A stretch of 61,525 nucleotides of DNA from Salinarimonadaceae bacterium (lineage in GTDB: Bacteria > Pseudomonadota > Alphaproteobacteria > Rhizobiales > Beijerinckiaceae). The translations under genes and the position numbers were made by a program. The stretch is from assembly GCA_007693435.1 (NCBI GenBank), contig REDO01000055.1:1-61525 (forward strand). Reading direction: 5' to 3'. This document shows positions 31,337-41,111 of this stretch, piece by piece. The number at the start of each line of letters is the position of its first letter. The stretch's first letter is position 1. The notes under the pieces are model-generated. The model was not told the origin of the DNA. It worked only from the letters and a program-made list of their open reading frames with translations, and ran no database searches.

Positions 31337-32449
31337 ATGAGCGAAATCGAGGTCTGTGTGGCGCGCTCGCCTTCGGCGAGGCGGGCGGACCATCTGACGC
31401 GGGTCACGGACCTCTTCCTGAGGGACGCGCCGATGCTCAGCGACGAGCAGGTCGAGCTGTTCGACGTGGTCATCGCGCGGCTGGCCACCGCCATCGAGAC
31501 GCGGGCGCGGGTCGAACTGGCCGAGCGACTGGCAGAAGTCCCGAACGCGCCGCGCGGCGTGGTGCGCTCGCTCGCGCATGACGAAATCGTCGTGGCGCGT
31601 CCGGTTCTGACGCGCTCCGAGCGCCTGTCCGACGACGATCTCGTCGCCGTCGCGCTGGCGAAGGGGCGCGATCACATGCTCGCGATTTCGGAACGGCCCT
31701 CGCTCACCGAGCCTGTCACCGACGTGCTGGTGAAGCGCGGAGACCGCGGCGTCGTGCATGCGGTGGCCGGCAATCCGGGGGCGTGCTTCTCGCGCGACGG
31801 CGTCGCGACGCTCCTCGAGCGCTCGCGCGCCGACGAGGCCCTTCGCGAATTGCTCGCGCGGCGGGACGATATCGGTGAAGCAGAGCTGCGCCAGATCCTC
31901 GCCATAGCCAAGGAGACGGCGCGCCGGCGGGTTCAGGAGGAGCGGCCGGGCGCGGGTCGGCCCAATGTCGATTACGCGATCGAGATCGGCGCCCTCGACG
32001 TCGAGGCCGCGATCGTGCCCGGCGCCCGGAACTACGGGCCGGCAATGGCCGAAATCGAGGCTCTGGCGCGGATTCGGCCGCTCGTGGAGGGCGACCTCGC
32101 CGGCTTCGCCGCCGCCGGCCGCTTCGAGGCGGCGATCTGCGCGGTGGCGCGCATGTCCGATCTGTCGCTCTCGGCCACCGAGCGCCTGTTCGAGGAGGGC
32201 GACTCGGAACTCCTGCTCGTCGTCGCACGCGCCGGCGACTGGAGCTGGGGCACGGTGCGCGAACTCCTGCGGCTGCGCGGGGCGGAAGCGGCCCAGCCTC
32301 ACGCCCTCAAACGCGCGCGCGACGCGTTCGAGAAGCTCAAACCCGCCACGGCCCAGCGCGTGCTGCATTTCCTCAAGGCGCGCGAGGCAAGCCAGAAGCG
32401 GGCGCTGGAGGCGGCTGCTGATCGTCAGATGCGCGAAAAGGTCAGATAG
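31337..32449 (+). CDS. DUF2336 domain-containing protein
   Basis: A 370-residue soluble, all-helical protein of the alphaproteobacterial DUF2336 family, identifiable by the N-terminal VLTRSERLSDDDLVAVA region and repeated helical pairs (LAEVPNAPRGVVRSLAHDE, ARRDDIGEAELRQIL). I begin at the ATG at 31337; a GTG at 31325 is possible. Members of this family resemble HEAT-like scaffolds and some have been linked to flagellar or signalling control, but no biochemical role is established. Its 3' end overlaps convergent trmB by 25 bases. Confidence 0.85.
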   Translation: MSEIEVCVARSPSARRADHLTRVTDLFLRDAPMLSDEQVELFDVVIARLATAIETRARVELAERLAEVPNAPRGVVRSLAHDEIVVARPVLTRSERLSDDDLVAVALAKGRDHMLAISERPSLTEPVTDVLVKRGDRGVVHAVAGNPGACFSRDGVATLLERSRADEALRELLARRDDIGEAELRQILAIAKETARRRVQEERPGAGRPNVDYAIEIGALDVEAAIVPGARNYGPAMAEIEALARIRPLVEGDLAGFAAAGRFEAAICAVARMSDLSLSATERLFEEGDSELLLVVARAGDWSWGTVRELLRLRGAEAAQPHALKRARDAFEKLKPATAQRVLHFLKAREASQKRALEAAADRQMREKVR

Positions 32450-33129
32450 GAAGGCGCACGGCCCTCGCGCAGGGCCTTCGCCTCGTAGCGCGTTCCCGGC
32501 CAGCCGGGAAAGGGCTCGCGCCAGTCGGCGGGCCCGCGCGCCGTCCATGTCAGGCGCGGCTCGCCCGCTGCGCGCGCCAGGGTCCAGCCCACATAATCGT
32601 CGATGTCGCTGGCGAAATGAAAAGTTCCGCCGGGCCTGAGCAGCCGCGCGATTGCGGCGAGGCTTTCAGGCGAGACGAAGCGGCGCTTGCGCGTGCGGCG
32701 TTTCGGCCAGGGATCGGGATAGAGCAGATAGACGCGCTCGAAGGCGCCTTCCGGCAGCCGCGGCAGCAACAGCCCCGCATCCTCGTCCCAGAGGCGAACA
32801 TTCGACAGGCCGCGCTCCTCCACGGCCCCGAGCAGCTTCACCATGCCGTTGACGAAGGGCTCGCAGCCGATGAAGCCGAGATCGGGGCGCTCGGCGGCGC
32901 GGTGAGCGAGATGCTCGCCGCCGCCGAATCCGATTTCGAGAACATAGCCCGAAGGCGGCGATGGATAGAGCGAGGCGAGCGTCTCGCGCGCGATCGGCGC
33001 GTCGCCGTCAGGCAGGCGAAGGCGCGGCAGCAGGTCGCGCAGGCGCTCTTCCTGTCCGGCGCGCAGGCGCTTGCCCTTGCGGCGACCGAAAAAGGCCGCG
33101 GCGGGCCCGTCGGAAACCGCGTCGGTCAT
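32425..33129 (-). CDS. trmB: tRNA (guanine-N7-)-methyltransferase
   Basis: Methylates G46 in the tRNA variable loop. The 234-residue protein has the SAM-binding motif LEIGFGGGEHLAH near residue 66. The TrmB signatures are FIGCEPFVNGMVKLL, VYLLYPDPWPKRRTRKRR near 145 and FASDIDDYVGW. The start at 33129 is chosen because longer frames run antisense-like through metK. It is 13 bases after the metK stop, forming a metK-trmB unit in which the donor synthetase is co-expressed with a consumer. Confidence 0.94.
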   Translation of the reverse strand: MTDAVSDGPAAAFFGRRKGKRLRAGQEERLRDLLPRLRLPDGDAPIARETLASLYPSPPSGYVLEIGFGGGEHLAHRAAERPDLGFIGCEPFVNGMVKLLGAVEERGLSNVRLWDEDAGLLLPRLPEGAFERVYLLYPDPWPKRRTRKRRFVSPESLAAIARLLRPGGTFHFASDIDDYVGWTLARAAGEPRLTWTARGPADWREPFPGWPGTRYEAKALREGRAPSYLTFSRI

Positions 33130-33142
33130 CGGCGTCGCCGCG

Positions 33143-34315
33143 TCAGGCGAGGGCGGAGCGCAGGGCGTCGGCGAGATCGACGCGCTCCCAGGAGAAGCCG
33201 CCATCGGCTTCCGGAGCGCGGCCGAAATGGCCGTAGGCGGCGGTGCGCGCGTAGATCGGGCGGTTGAGCCCCAGCGCCGTGCGGATGCCGCGCGGCGAAA
33301 GATCCATGACTTCCGAGAGCACGGATTCGAGGCGCGCCTCGTCGATCTGTCCGGTTCCGTGCAGATCGGCGTAGATCGAGAGCGGCTGCGCGACGCCGAT
33401 CGCGTAGGAGAGCTGGATCGTGCAGCGCGAGGAGAGGCCGGCGGCGACCACGTTCTTGGCGAGGTATCGCGCCGCATAGGCCGCCGAGCGGTCGACCTTC
33501 GTCGGATCCTTGCCGGAGAAGGCGCCGCCGCCGTGCGGGGCCGCTCCGCCATAGGTGTCGACGATGATCTTGCGGCCGGTGAGGCCGGCGTCGCCGTCGG
33601 GGCCGCCGATCACGAACTTGCCGGTCGGGTTCACGTGCCAGACGCAATCGTCGCCGATCCAGCCGTCGGGGAGCGACTGGCGGACATAGGGTTCGACGAT
33701 AGCGCGGATGTCGTGCGAGGTCAGGTGTTCGTCGAGATGCTGCGTCGAGACCACGATCTGCGTGGCGCAGACGGGCTTGCCGTTGTCGTAGCGGACGGTG
33801 ACCTGGCTCTTGGCGTCAGGGCCGAGGATGCGGGTCTCGCCGCTTTTGCGGGCGTCGGCCATTGTCTTGAGGATCTTGTGGGAATAGGCGATCGGCGCCG
33901 GCATCAGATCCGGGGTCTCGTCGCAGGCGTAGCCGAACATGATGCCCTGGTCGCCGGCGCCCTCGTCCTTGCCGCCGGAGGCGTCGACGCCCATGGCGAT
34001 GTGCGCGGACTGCGCGTGCAGCAGCACCTCGATATCGGCATGCGCCCAGTGGAAGCCGTCCTGCTCGTAGCCGATATCCTTGATCGCGAGACGCGCGAGA
34101 TGCGCGAGATAATCCCCCGTGATCGAGGCGGGGCCGCGAACCTCGCCGGCTATGACGACGCGGTTGGTCGTGCACAAGGTCTCGCAGGCGACGCGCGCCT
34201 CGGGCTCCTGCGCGAGATAGGCGTCGACGACGGTGTCGGAAATCCGGTCGCTGACCTTGTCGGGATGACCTTCGGAAACGGATTCGCTGGTGAAGAGATA
34301 GCTGGAGCGCGCCAC
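33143..34315 (-). CDS. metK: S-adenosylmethionine synthetase
   Basis: Forms S-adenosylmethionine from methionine and ATP. The 390-residue protein begins [21 protein letters not shown], with the catalytic GHPDK. It also shows [23 protein letters not shown], the phosphate-binding [19 protein letters not shown] and C-terminal dimer elements. The GTG at 34315 is chosen: the family begins there and AGGGTGG lies 8 bases upstream. An ATG at 34342 is possible. It lies 265 bases downstream of an XRE regulator, in the conserved xre-metK-trmB order. Confidence 0.96.
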   Translation of the reverse strand: MARSSYLFTSESVSEGHPDKVSDRISDTVVDAYLAQEPEARVACETLCTTNRVVIAGEVRGPASITGDYLAHLARLAIKDIGYEQDGFHWAHADIEVLLHAQSAHIAMGVDASGGKDEGAGDQGIMFGYACDETPDLMPAPIAYSHKILKTMADARKSGETRILGPDAKSQVTVRYDNGKPVCATQIVVSTQHLDEHLTSHDIRAIVEPYVRQSLPDGWIGDDCVWHVNPTGKFVIGGPDGDAGLTGRKIIVDTYGGAAPHGGGAFSGKDPTKVDRSAAYAARYLAKNVVAAGLSSRCTIQLSYAIGVAQPLSIYADLHGTGQIDEARLESVLSEVMDLSPRGIRTALGLNRPIYARTAAYGHFGRAPEADGGFSWERVDLADALRSALA

Positions 34316-34495
34316 GGTCAAACCACCCTGATCTGGGAAAAGATATTCATGGGAGCCGCGATCGGAAGCCATGACGTGAAAGCTGTGATGACGCCGCCTG
34401 AGCGCCCGCGACCGTCTGAAGGCGCGCGAAATCCCGCCGCCATATCCGACGATCGCGCGCTTGTGCCACCGGATTTCCGGACAGTCAAGCTGATT

Positions 34496-34521
34496 GAACG
34501 AATACGTTCGGAATATCGAAC
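34496..34521. promoter_or_regulatory. Overlapping palindromes upstream of metK
   Basis: GAACG-AATA-CGTTCG-GAATAT-CGAAC forms two overlapping perfect inverted repeats sharing the central CGTTCG. It sits in the region between xre and metK, 181 bases upstream of metK, in an AT-rich patch with TTGATT and TATTCC on the minus strand that could be -35 and -10 elements. It looks like an operator for a dimeric regulator. Confidence 0.5.
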
Positions 34522-34580
34522 AGAAGTTATTTAAATCAAGGGTTGTTCCGGCCAAGGATGCGCGCCGATTTTTCCGCGGG

Positions 34581-35015
34581 TTATTTCGTCTCGCCCAGAG
34601 CGTCGTCGGCCTCTGCCAGGGCCTCGACGAGATCGACGACGCGCTTGCGCACGCGCGCGTCGCGAACCCGCACGAAGGCCCGCATCAGCTGGAGGCCGTC
34701 GGCGGTGGAGAGGAAATCGGTCATGTAGGGCGGATTCGGGTCTTCGGCGAAACCTTCCTGCGTCGCGCCGGCGGCCGACGGGGCGCCCTCGTAGAAGAAT
34801 TCGATCTGCACGCCGAGAGCGGTCGCGATCTGGTGCAGGCGGCTCGCGCCGATGCGATTGGCGCCCTTCTCGTATTTCTGGATCTGCTGGAAGGTGAGAC
34901 CGAGCGCTTCGCCGAGCTTTTCCTGACTCATCCCGACCATCATCCGGCGCATCCGCACGCGGCTGCCGACATGGACGTCGATCGGGTTCGGGGTCTTCTT
35001 GACGAGCATCTTCAC
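34581..35015 (-). CDS. XRE-family helix-turn-helix regulator
   Basis: A 144-residue regulator with a Cro/C1-type helix-turn-helix near residues 12-66 ([40 protein letters not shown]). A C-terminal region ends in a helical segment ([21 protein letters not shown]). The GTG at 35015 is preferred as start because GAGAGG lies 5 bases upstream; ATG at 35009 is next. This gene is conserved between lnt and metK in Hyphomicrobiales, which suggests control of metK or a cell-wide role, but the target is not shown here. Confidence 0.88.
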   Translation of the reverse strand: MKMLVKKTPNPIDVHVGSRVRMRRMMVGMSQEKLGEALGLTFQQIQKYEKGANRIGASRLHQIATALGVQIEFFYEGAPSAAGATQEGFAEDPNPPYMTDFLSTADGLQLMRAFVRVRDARVRKRVVDLVEALAEADDALGETK

Positions 35016-35058
35016 GGCCACCTCTCACGGGCGCGCCCGCTCCCGCGGACGCGCGCTC

Positions 35059-36660
35059 TCATGAGTCGGAGCGACGCATGGTTGTCGCTGCGACGCCGCA
35101 GAATAGAAAGAGCAACCAAAAAACGCTATCGCCAAATCGGGAGAAAAGCGTCGGAGGCGCCATTTCGGGCAATCCTGCATCGACGACGCCTTCCATTCCG
35201 ACCCCCAGCGAAGCGACGATCCGGCCATAGGGATCGATCACCGCCGATATTCCGGTATTCGCCGCGCGCACCAGGGGCAGCCCCTCTTCGACGGCGCGCA
35301 GCCGCGCCTGCGCGAAATGCTGACGCGGCCCCGGCGTATCCCCGAACCACGCGTCGTTCGTCACGTTGAGAATCCAGCCGGGCTCGACAGCCCCCGGCCC
35401 TGCGGGGCGCACGGCGCCGGGGAAGATCGCCTCGTAGCAGATCGTGGCGGCGGCGGGCGGCAGCCCGGGCGCGACGAGAGCCGCGCGGCGCGCCCCGGCG
35501 GTGAAGCCGCCCGGCACAGCGACGAATTCGCGCAGTCCCAGGGCGCGCAGCGCGCCGTCGAACACGCCCGGCAGGTACTCTCCGAAAGGCACGAGGTGGA
35601 CCTTGTCGTAGGTCGCGAGCACCGCGCCATTCGAGCCGATCGCATGGATCGCGTTGTAGAAGTCGAAACCTTCGCCCGAGAGCGTCTCCTCCACCCGGGC
35701 GGCTCCGGTGAGGAGCGTCACGCCGTCAGGCAGGAGCCCGGCGATCTGCGCCAGCGCCCGCGCGTCGCGGTGCAGGAGGAAGGGAAAGGCCGATTCCGAC
35801 CAGATCAGATGCGTTGCGTCAGCGACGCCCGACGTCGCCGGCGAGGTGGCGCGGTCGCTCAGGCGCAGATAGAGCGCCATGATCTCCTCGCGGTTGTCGG
35901 GGTTGAACTTGGCGTCCTGCGTGAGGTTCGGCTGCATGATGCGCAGCCGCACGTCGGGCGTCAGCGGCGTCGGCTGCGTTGGAAGGCGCACGGCGCCGTA
36001 GACGACCAACCCGGCGATCGCCGCGACCGCGAGCATGCAGGGCAGGACGCGCCCTCGCGTGGTCGATCCGGTGGCGAGCGTCGCCGGCGCGGCGGCGATC
36101 GCGACGGTGACGATCGTCAGCCCGTAGAGCCCGAGCGTCGAGACCGATTGCATCGTCCAGATATTCTGGCCGAGCGCCATGCCGAGCGGATTCCACGGGA
36201 ACCCCGTGAAGAGATGGCCGCGCAGCCATTCGGCGAGCCCGAGCCCGGCGGCGAGCGCGAGGACGCGCCAGGCGCCGCGCGACCAGATCAGCCGCGCCGC
36301 GCCGAAGCCGAACGCGAAGAAGAAGGCGAGCCCGGCCGGCAGCCCGACGACGCCGAGCGGCATCGCCCAGGCGAAGCGCTCGGCCTCCACGAGAAAGGCC
36401 GCGCCGAGCCACCAGAGCCCCGCGAGGAAATAGCCGAAGCCCCAGAACCATCCGGCGAGCGCCGCCGAGCGAGCGGGGCCGAAACGCCCCCCCTCCCCGG
36501 CGCCGTCGACGAGCCAGACGGCGACGCAAAGCGATACGGCGAGTGCGGGAGCGAAGCCGAAGGGAGGCATCGCAAGCGCTCCGGCGGCGCCCGCGACAAA
36601 CGCTATCGCCGCGCGACGCCAGCCCCAGCTGAGGATCACGGCATGGGCGACGGCGATCAT
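35059..36660 (-). CDS. lnt: Apolipoprotein N-acyltransferase
   Basis: Adds the third acyl chain to the N-terminal cysteine of lipoproteins at the periplasmic face of the inner membrane. The 533-residue protein has an N-terminal block of about six membrane helices, then a nitrilase-like domain from about residue 230. The catalytic triad is visible as E in WSESAFPFL (near 286), K in YDKVHLVPFGEYLPG (near 352) and C in CYEAIFPG (near 407). A last helix lies at the C-terminus. Its ATG overlaps the corC stop as ATGA. Confidence 0.95.
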   Translation of the reverse strand: MIAVAHAVILSWGWRRAAIAFVAGAAGALAMPPFGFAPALAVSLCVAVWLVDGAGEGGRFGPARSAALAGWFWGFGYFLAGLWWLGAAFLVEAERFAWAMPLGVVGLPAGLAFFFAFGFGAARLIWSRGAWRVLALAAGLGLAEWLRGHLFTGFPWNPLGMALGQNIWTMQSVSTLGLYGLTIVTVAIAAAPATLATGSTTRGRVLPCMLAVAAIAGLVVYGAVRLPTQPTPLTPDVRLRIMQPNLTQDAKFNPDNREEIMALYLRLSDRATSPATSGVADATHLIWSESAFPFLLHRDARALAQIAGLLPDGVTLLTGAARVEETLSGEGFDFYNAIHAIGSNGAVLATYDKVHLVPFGEYLPGVFDGALRALGLREFVAVPGGFTAGARRAALVAPGLPPAAATICYEAIFPGAVRPAGPGAVEPGWILNVTNDAWFGDTPGPRQHFAQARLRAVEEGLPLVRAANTGISAVIDPYGRIVASLGVGMEGVVDAGLPEMAPPTLFSRFGDSVFWLLFLFCGVAATTMRRSDS

Positions 36661-37886
36661 CGCGATGCGGCGCCGGTCCCGGCTTCGCCGGGCTCCTGCG
36701 CCGCGGCCTGCGGCGGATGATCGACGTTCTCGGCTATCGGCATGGCGGCGTTCCCCGGCGCGCGCCCTGCTGATTCGGGCGCGGTTTCGCTCGCAGGCTG
36801 CTTATCACCGCCCGTTTTCGGCGTCACGAGGCGCGGGCCGATCTTGGCGCGCGGATCGCGCCGGTGAATGCGCACGCGCTTGAGACGGCGCGGATCGGCG
36901 TCGAGCACCTCGAATTCGAGCCCGGCCGGACCGGCGATCAGCTCGCTGCGGGCGGGCACGCGCCCGGCGAGCGTCACGATCAGGCCGCCGAGCGTATCGA
37001 TATCCTCGGCGAGATCGCCGCTCGTGAGATCGACGCCGAGAGCCTCGGAGACCTCCTCGAGATCGGCGCGGGCGTCGGCGAGGAAGGTGTGGGGCTCGAC
37101 CTTCTCGATCATCGCGGCCGTGGCGAGATCGTGCTCATCCTCGATATCGCCGACGATCATCTCGACGAGATCCTCGATCGAGACGAGCCCGTCCGTTCCG
37201 CCGTATTCGTCGATGACGAGCGCCATATGCGTGCGCGTCGTCTGCATGCGCACCAGAAGTTCGACGGCCGGCATCGACGGCGGCACGAAGAGCACCGGGC
37301 GCAGGATGCGCGCATTGGCGAGCGTGGCCGTGAGGTCGATATTGCCGAGATTGAGCGCGTCCGGCGTCTTGACCCTGCGTCGGCGCCCGTTGGTCGTCTC
37401 GGCCTTGCCCACGAGATAATCGAGGAAGTCCCGGATATGTATCATCCCCTTGGGATCGTCGAGCGTCTCGCCGTAGACGGGCAGGCGCGAATGGCCGGCC
37501 GTGCGGAAGATGCGCAGGAGATCGCCGAGCGTGGTGTCGGCGGAGATCGCCACGATGTCGGCGCGCGGCACCATCGCATCCTGCACCCGTGTCCGGTGGA
37601 AGCCGAGCACGTTGCGCAGCATCGCCCGCTCCTGCGGGGAGAAGCCTTCGCTCTCCGCGCTGGAGGCGAGCGCGTCTTCGAGATCGGTGCGGATGGTGTC
37701 GCGGCTCCTGAGCCGCATTCGGCCCAGCAGGCGCTCGAACCAGGGTTCACGCCCGACCTCTCCCAACCCGCCGGGGGCGGAGCGACTTGATCCCTCTGCG
37801 TCGTTCGCTTCGGGAGCGGAATCGGCGGGCCGGCCCGCCGTCTGACTTCGACCTTCGTTCATCGTCCTCGCGCCGTCGCTCTTCAC
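36657..37886 (-). CDS. corC: HlyC/CorC-family CBS-pair protein
   Basis: A 409-residue soluble protein with two CBS domains (about residues 90-215, starting VQDAMVPRADIVAISADTTLGDLLRIF and including SRLPVYGETLDDPKGMIHIRDFL). A C-terminal CorC_HlyC transporter-associated domain (about 285-360, near DIDTLGGLIVTLAGRVP) follows, then a disordered tail. No membrane helices or DUF21 are present. It is linked to magnesium/cobalt efflux in enterobacteria, but alphaproteobacterial members are poorly understood. Its neighbours ybeY and lnt are conserved, and its stop overlaps lnt. Confidence 0.92.
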   Translation of the reverse strand: MKSDGARTMNEGRSQTAGRPADSAPEANDAEGSSRSAPGGLGEVGREPWFERLLGRMRLRSRDTIRTDLEDALASSAESEGFSPQERAMLRNVLGFHRTRVQDAMVPRADIVAISADTTLGDLLRIFRTAGHSRLPVYGETLDDPKGMIHIRDFLDYLVGKAETTNGRRRRVKTPDALNLGNIDLTATLANARILRPVLFVPPSMPAVELLVRMQTTRTHMALVIDEYGGTDGLVSIEDLVEMIVGDIEDEHDLATAAMIEKVEPHTFLADARADLEEVSEALGVDLTSGDLAEDIDTLGGLIVTLAGRVPARSELIAGPAGLEFEVLDADPRRLKRVRIHRRDPRAKIGPRLVTPKTGGDKQPASETAPESAGRAPGNAAMPIAENVDHPPQAAAQEPGEAGTGAASR

Positions 37887-38371
37887 AGTTCCGACCCGGC
37901 ATAGGGATCGGCGATCCCCAGCCGCGCCAGCGCCGCGATTTCGAGCGCCTCCATGTCCTCGGCCTCGGCCTCGGTTTCGTGATCATAGCCCAGACAGTGC
38001 AAAACGCCATGAACGATCAGATGCGTCGCATGGGCCTGAAGGGTCTTGCCCTCGTCCCGCGCCTCGCGCTCGGTCGTCTCGAAGGCGAGGGCGACGTCGC
38101 CGAGCGGCTGTGGCGCGGCGCCCGCCTTTCCCTCCATCGGCGGCAAGGGCGCGGGGAAAGACAACACGTTCGTAGGCTCGTCCAGACCGCGCCAGTTGCG
38201 GTTCAGCTCCCGGATCGCCGCGTCATTCGTGAAGAGGACGCTGATTTCCGCACCGGCGGGCGCTTCGCCGATTATGGCGAGCGCGGCGCGCGCCGCTTCG
38301 CCGGCCAGCGCTTCGGCATCGCCGAGCGCGCTCCAGCGATCGTCATCGACCGCGACGTCGAGAGCGATCAC
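37883..38371 (-). CDS. ybeY: Endoribonuclease YbeY
   Basis: A zinc-dependent single-strand RNase active in 16S rRNA 3' maturation and quality control. The 162-residue protein carries the family signature HGVLHCLGYDHETEAEAEDME near residue 120, with three histidines for metal, and the helix NRNWRGLDEPTNVLSFP. It overlaps phoH and corC at both ends as ATGA-type junctions, so phoH-ybeY-corC-lnt form one translationally coupled unit. Confidence 0.95.
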   Translation of the reverse strand: MIALDVAVDDDRWSALGDAEALAGEAARAALAIIGEAPAGAEISVLFTNDAAIRELNRNWRGLDEPTNVLSFPAPLPPMEGKAGAAPQPLGDVALAFETTEREARDEGKTLQAHATHLIVHGVLHCLGYDHETEAEAEDMEALEIAALARLGIADPYAGSEL

Positions 38372-39495
38372 GGCGCGCGGCCCTCGCGTGCGGAACGCGG
38401 CGGCGCGGCCGCGAGGTCGCGGGCGGTGGCGGCGTCGTAGGCGGCGACGATGCGGCGCACGAGATCGTGGCGCACCACGTCCCCGTCGCGGAACTTCACG
38501 CGACCGATGCCCTCGACGTTCTCCAGCACCCGCGCGGCCTCGATCAGGCCCGAGCGCTGCCCGGGCGGCAGATCGATCTGGGTCGGGTCGCCGTTGACGA
38601 TCATGCGGGACCCCTCGCCGAGGCGGGTGAGGAACATCTTCATCTGCATCGAGGTGGTGTTCTGCGCCTCGTCCAGCAAGACCACCGCGCTCGTGAGCGT
38701 GCGCCCGCGCATGAAGGCGAGCGGCGCGATCTCGATCATGCCGGTCTGGATCCCGCGCTCGACATGGCGCGCCTCCATGAAATCGAAGAGCGCGTCATAG
38801 ATCGGCCGCAGGTAGGGATCGACCTTTTCGCGCATGTCGCCCGGGAGGAAGCCGAGCCGCTCGCCGGCCTCGACGGCGGGGCGGGAGATGATCAGCTTGT
38901 CGACCTGACCCGTCTCCAGCATGGACACGGCGTAGCCGACGGCGAGCCAGGTCTTGCCGGTCCCGGCGGGGCCTTCCGCGAAGACGAGCTCGTTCTTGCG
39001 CAACGCGCGCAGATAGGCGTCCTGCGCCGCGTTGCGCGCCTTCACGACGCCGCGCCGGCGGGTCGATATCGCCTCGAAGCCCGCGCCCTGCGGCGCCGGT
39101 CCGTCGACGGAGGGAAACAGGCTGCCCTGAAAAGCCGCCTCCTGGATAAGGCCGTCCACGTCGCCGGGAGACAGCGCCGCCCCGTCCGTCACGCGGGCGT
39201 AGAGCGCCTCCAGCACGCGCCGCGCCTGCTCCGACGCATCGGGCGTCCCGCGAACCACGACGCAATTGCCGTTGGCGTTGGCGAGCACGTCGAGGCGTCG
39301 CTCGATATGGGCGAGGTTCTGGTCGTAATGGCCGAAGACGAGGCTCGCGAGCCGGTTGTCCTCGAAGGTCAGCGTGATCTGGGCGGCCTCATCGACGCCC
39401 GGAAGGGGCGTCGCGGGCTTTACGGGGCGTTTTTCACGGGCAGCGCCCGATCCGCGCGCTCCGGGTTCTCTGGGGCGACCGTCAGTTGCGGACAC
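38368..39495 (-). CDS. phoH: PhoH-family ATPase
   Basis: A 375-residue P-loop protein with Walker A EGPAGTGKTWLAVG near residue 177 and Walker B AVVLLDEAQNTT near 265. The PhoH segment ISRPAVEAGERLGFLPGDMREKVDPYLRPI is intact. An N-terminal region with a KH-like or Pfam PhoH extension precedes the ATPase (about residues 1-120). It is thought to be an RNA-linked ATPase paired with YbeY. It follows miaB after 30 bases, which is the conserved order. Confidence 0.95.
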   Translation of the reverse strand: MSATDGRPREPGARGSGAAREKRPVKPATPLPGVDEAAQITLTFEDNRLASLVFGHYDQNLAHIERRLDVLANANGNCVVVRGTPDASEQARRVLEALYARVTDGAALSPGDVDGLIQEAAFQGSLFPSVDGPAPQGAGFEAISTRRRGVVKARNAAQDAYLRALRKNELVFAEGPAGTGKTWLAVGYAVSMLETGQVDKLIISRPAVEAGERLGFLPGDMREKVDPYLRPIYDALFDFMEARHVERGIQTGMIEIAPLAFMRGRTLTSAVVLLDEAQNTTSMQMKMFLTRLGEGSRMIVNGDPTQIDLPPGQRSGLIEAARVLENVEGIGRVKFRDGDVVRHDLVRRIVAAYDAATARDLAAAPPRSAREGRAP

Positions 39496-39525
39496 GCGGG
39501 GGAGCTCCCATGCTGGTGGCGGGGT

Positions 39526-40920
39526 TCATGCGGCGGAGGATTCCATCTTGTCTGCGTTTCCTGCGGCGGCGTCCCGGACGGCCTCGCCGACGAGCGAGTT
39601 GGCGCCCTGCGCGACGATGCGAACGGGAACGATGTCGCCGACCGCGAGGCCGGCGCCGTCGAAATGCACGGCCTGGAGATAGGGCGACTTGCCGCCGAGC
39701 TGGCCGGGATGGCGCCCCGGCTTCTCGATCAGCACCTCGACGACGCGCCCGACGGTCGCGCCGTTGAAGGCCCGCCTCTGCTCTTCGAGCAGCGCCTGCA
39801 GCCTGGCGAGGCGCTCGGCCTTGACGGCCTCGGCGATCTGCTCGCCGCTCTCGGCCGCCGGCGTGCCGGGCCGGGCGGAGTATTTGAAGGAGAAGGAAGA
39901 AGCGAAGCCGATATCGGCCACGAGCCGCATCGTCTCCTCGAAATCCGCGTCGCTCTCGCCGGGAAAGCCGACGATGAAATCGGACGAAAGCGCGATATCG
40001 GGACGCGCGGCGCGCACCTGATCGATGACGCGGCGATACTCGTCGCCCGTATGCTTGCGGTTCATCGCGGCGAGGATGCGGTCGGAGCCCGACTGCACCG
40101 GCAGGTGCAGATAGGGCATGAGCTGGGGCAGGTCGCGATGGGCGGCGATCAGCGCCTCGTCCATGTCGCGGGGATGGCTCGTGGTGTAACGGATGCGCTC
40201 GACGCCCTCGACCTCGGCCACCGCGTGAAGGAGCCGTCCGAGCGTCCATTCGCGTCCGTCGGTTCCCTCGCCGTGATAGGCGTTGACGTTCTGGCCGATC
40301 AGCGTGATCTCGCGCACGCCGGCTTGCGCGAGAAGGCGCGCCTCCTCGATCAGGCGCGAGACCGGCCGCGAGACTTCCGCCCCGCGCGTGTAGGGCACCA
40401 CGCAGAAGGAGCAGAACTTGTCGCAGCCCTCCTGAACGGTGAGAAAAGCCGCGACGCCCCGGGCGCGAATGCGCGCGCGGTCGAGCTTGGGCAGATGGTC
40501 GAACTTGTCGTCTTCGGGAAAATCGGTGTCGACGAGGCGGCGCCTGCCGGACGCCGCTCCCGCCTCGCGCACCATGGCGGGCAGACGGTGGTAGCTCTGG
40601 GGTCCGACGACCACGTCGACGACTTTCGCGCGGCGCAGGATCTCCGCGCCCTCGGCCTGCGCGACGCAGCCCGCGACGACGACTTTCGTCTCGCGACCCT
40701 CGACGGCCCGGGCTTCCTTGATCTCGCGCACGCGGCCGAGCTCGGAATAGACCTTCTCCGCCGCCTTCTCGCGGATATGGCATGTGTTGAGCACGACGAG
40801 GTCGGCGTCATCCGCCGAATCGGTCTGCGCGTATCCGTCCGCCGTGAGCGCGTCCGCCATGCGCTCGGAATCGTAGACGTTCATCTGGCAGCCATACGAT
40901 TTGACGAAGACTTTTTTCAC
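39526..40920 (-). CDS. miaB: tRNA-2-methylthio-N6-isopentenyladenosine methylthiotransferase
   Basis: A radical-SAM methylthiolase that adds the 2-methylthio group to i6A37 of tRNAs. The N-terminal cluster cysteines are C11 ([13 protein letters not shown]), one near 48 (NTCHIREKA) and one near 84 (AGCVAQAEG). The radical-SAM triad is CDKFCSFC near residue 160. A TRAM domain for RNA binding ends the 464-residue protein (about 385-450). It is the first gene of the miaB-phoH-ybeY-corC-lnt-xre-metK-trmB series. Confidence 0.96.
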   Translation of the reverse strand: MKKVFVKSYGCQMNVYDSERMADALTADGYAQTDSADDADLVVLNTCHIREKAAEKVYSELGRVREIKEARAVEGRETKVVVAGCVAQAEGAEILRRAKVVDVVVGPQSYHRLPAMVREAGAASGRRRLVDTDFPEDDKFDHLPKLDRARIRARGVAAFLTVQEGCDKFCSFCVVPYTRGAEVSRPVSRLIEEARLLAQAGVREITLIGQNVNAYHGEGTDGREWTLGRLLHAVAEVEGVERIRYTTSHPRDMDEALIAAHRDLPQLMPYLHLPVQSGSDRILAAMNRKHTGDEYRRVIDQVRAARPDIALSSDFIVGFPGESDADFEETMRLVADIGFASSFSFKYSARPGTPAAESGEQIAEAVKAERLARLQALLEEQRRAFNGATVGRVVEVLIEKPGRHPGQLGGKSPYLQAVHFDGAGLAVGDIVPVRIVAQGANSLVGEAVRDAAAGNADKMESSAA

Positions 40921-41050
40921 GCGCTCCGACCGTTCGTTGTTGGGCCGCCGCCAACCTCCGCGAAGGGGCCCGGCGACGCCCCCTATTTAGGCTCTTTCGC
41001 GTCGCAAGAGAATAGCGGCGACCAAAGAATCCCGACCGGGAGCGGGCGTT

Positions 41051-41081
41051 AAAAAAGGCGGCGGATCAGCTCCGCCGCCTT
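41051..41081 (-). terminator. Intrinsic terminator after phbB
   Basis: On the minus strand the perfect 11-bp stem AAGGCGGCGGA / TCCGCCGCCTT closes on a 5-base loop and ends in six T. It lies 31 bases after the phbB stop and is a textbook Rho-independent terminator for the phbA-phbB transcript. Confidence 0.88.
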
Positions 41082-41111
41082 CGTTTGGGACCGCGCCCCT
41101 CTGCGGACGTG

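Noticed and set aside
34496-34521. Alphaproteobacterial SOS box (GTTC-N7-GTTC) upstream of metK
   Set aside because: Spacing between direct half-sites does not equal seven; the pattern is palindromic instead.
33071-34534. A 487-residue frame antisense to metK
   Set aside because: Fully explained by metK; the frame contains no motif.
34316-34580. SAM riboswitch upstream of metK
   Set aside because: I could not identify the conserved pseudoknot or loop elements of SAM-II or SAM/SAH motifs by eye; a covariance-model search would decide.
38467-41052. An 861-residue plus-strand frame opposite phoH and miaB
   Set aside because: Covers two solid genes on the other strand and has no family resemblance.
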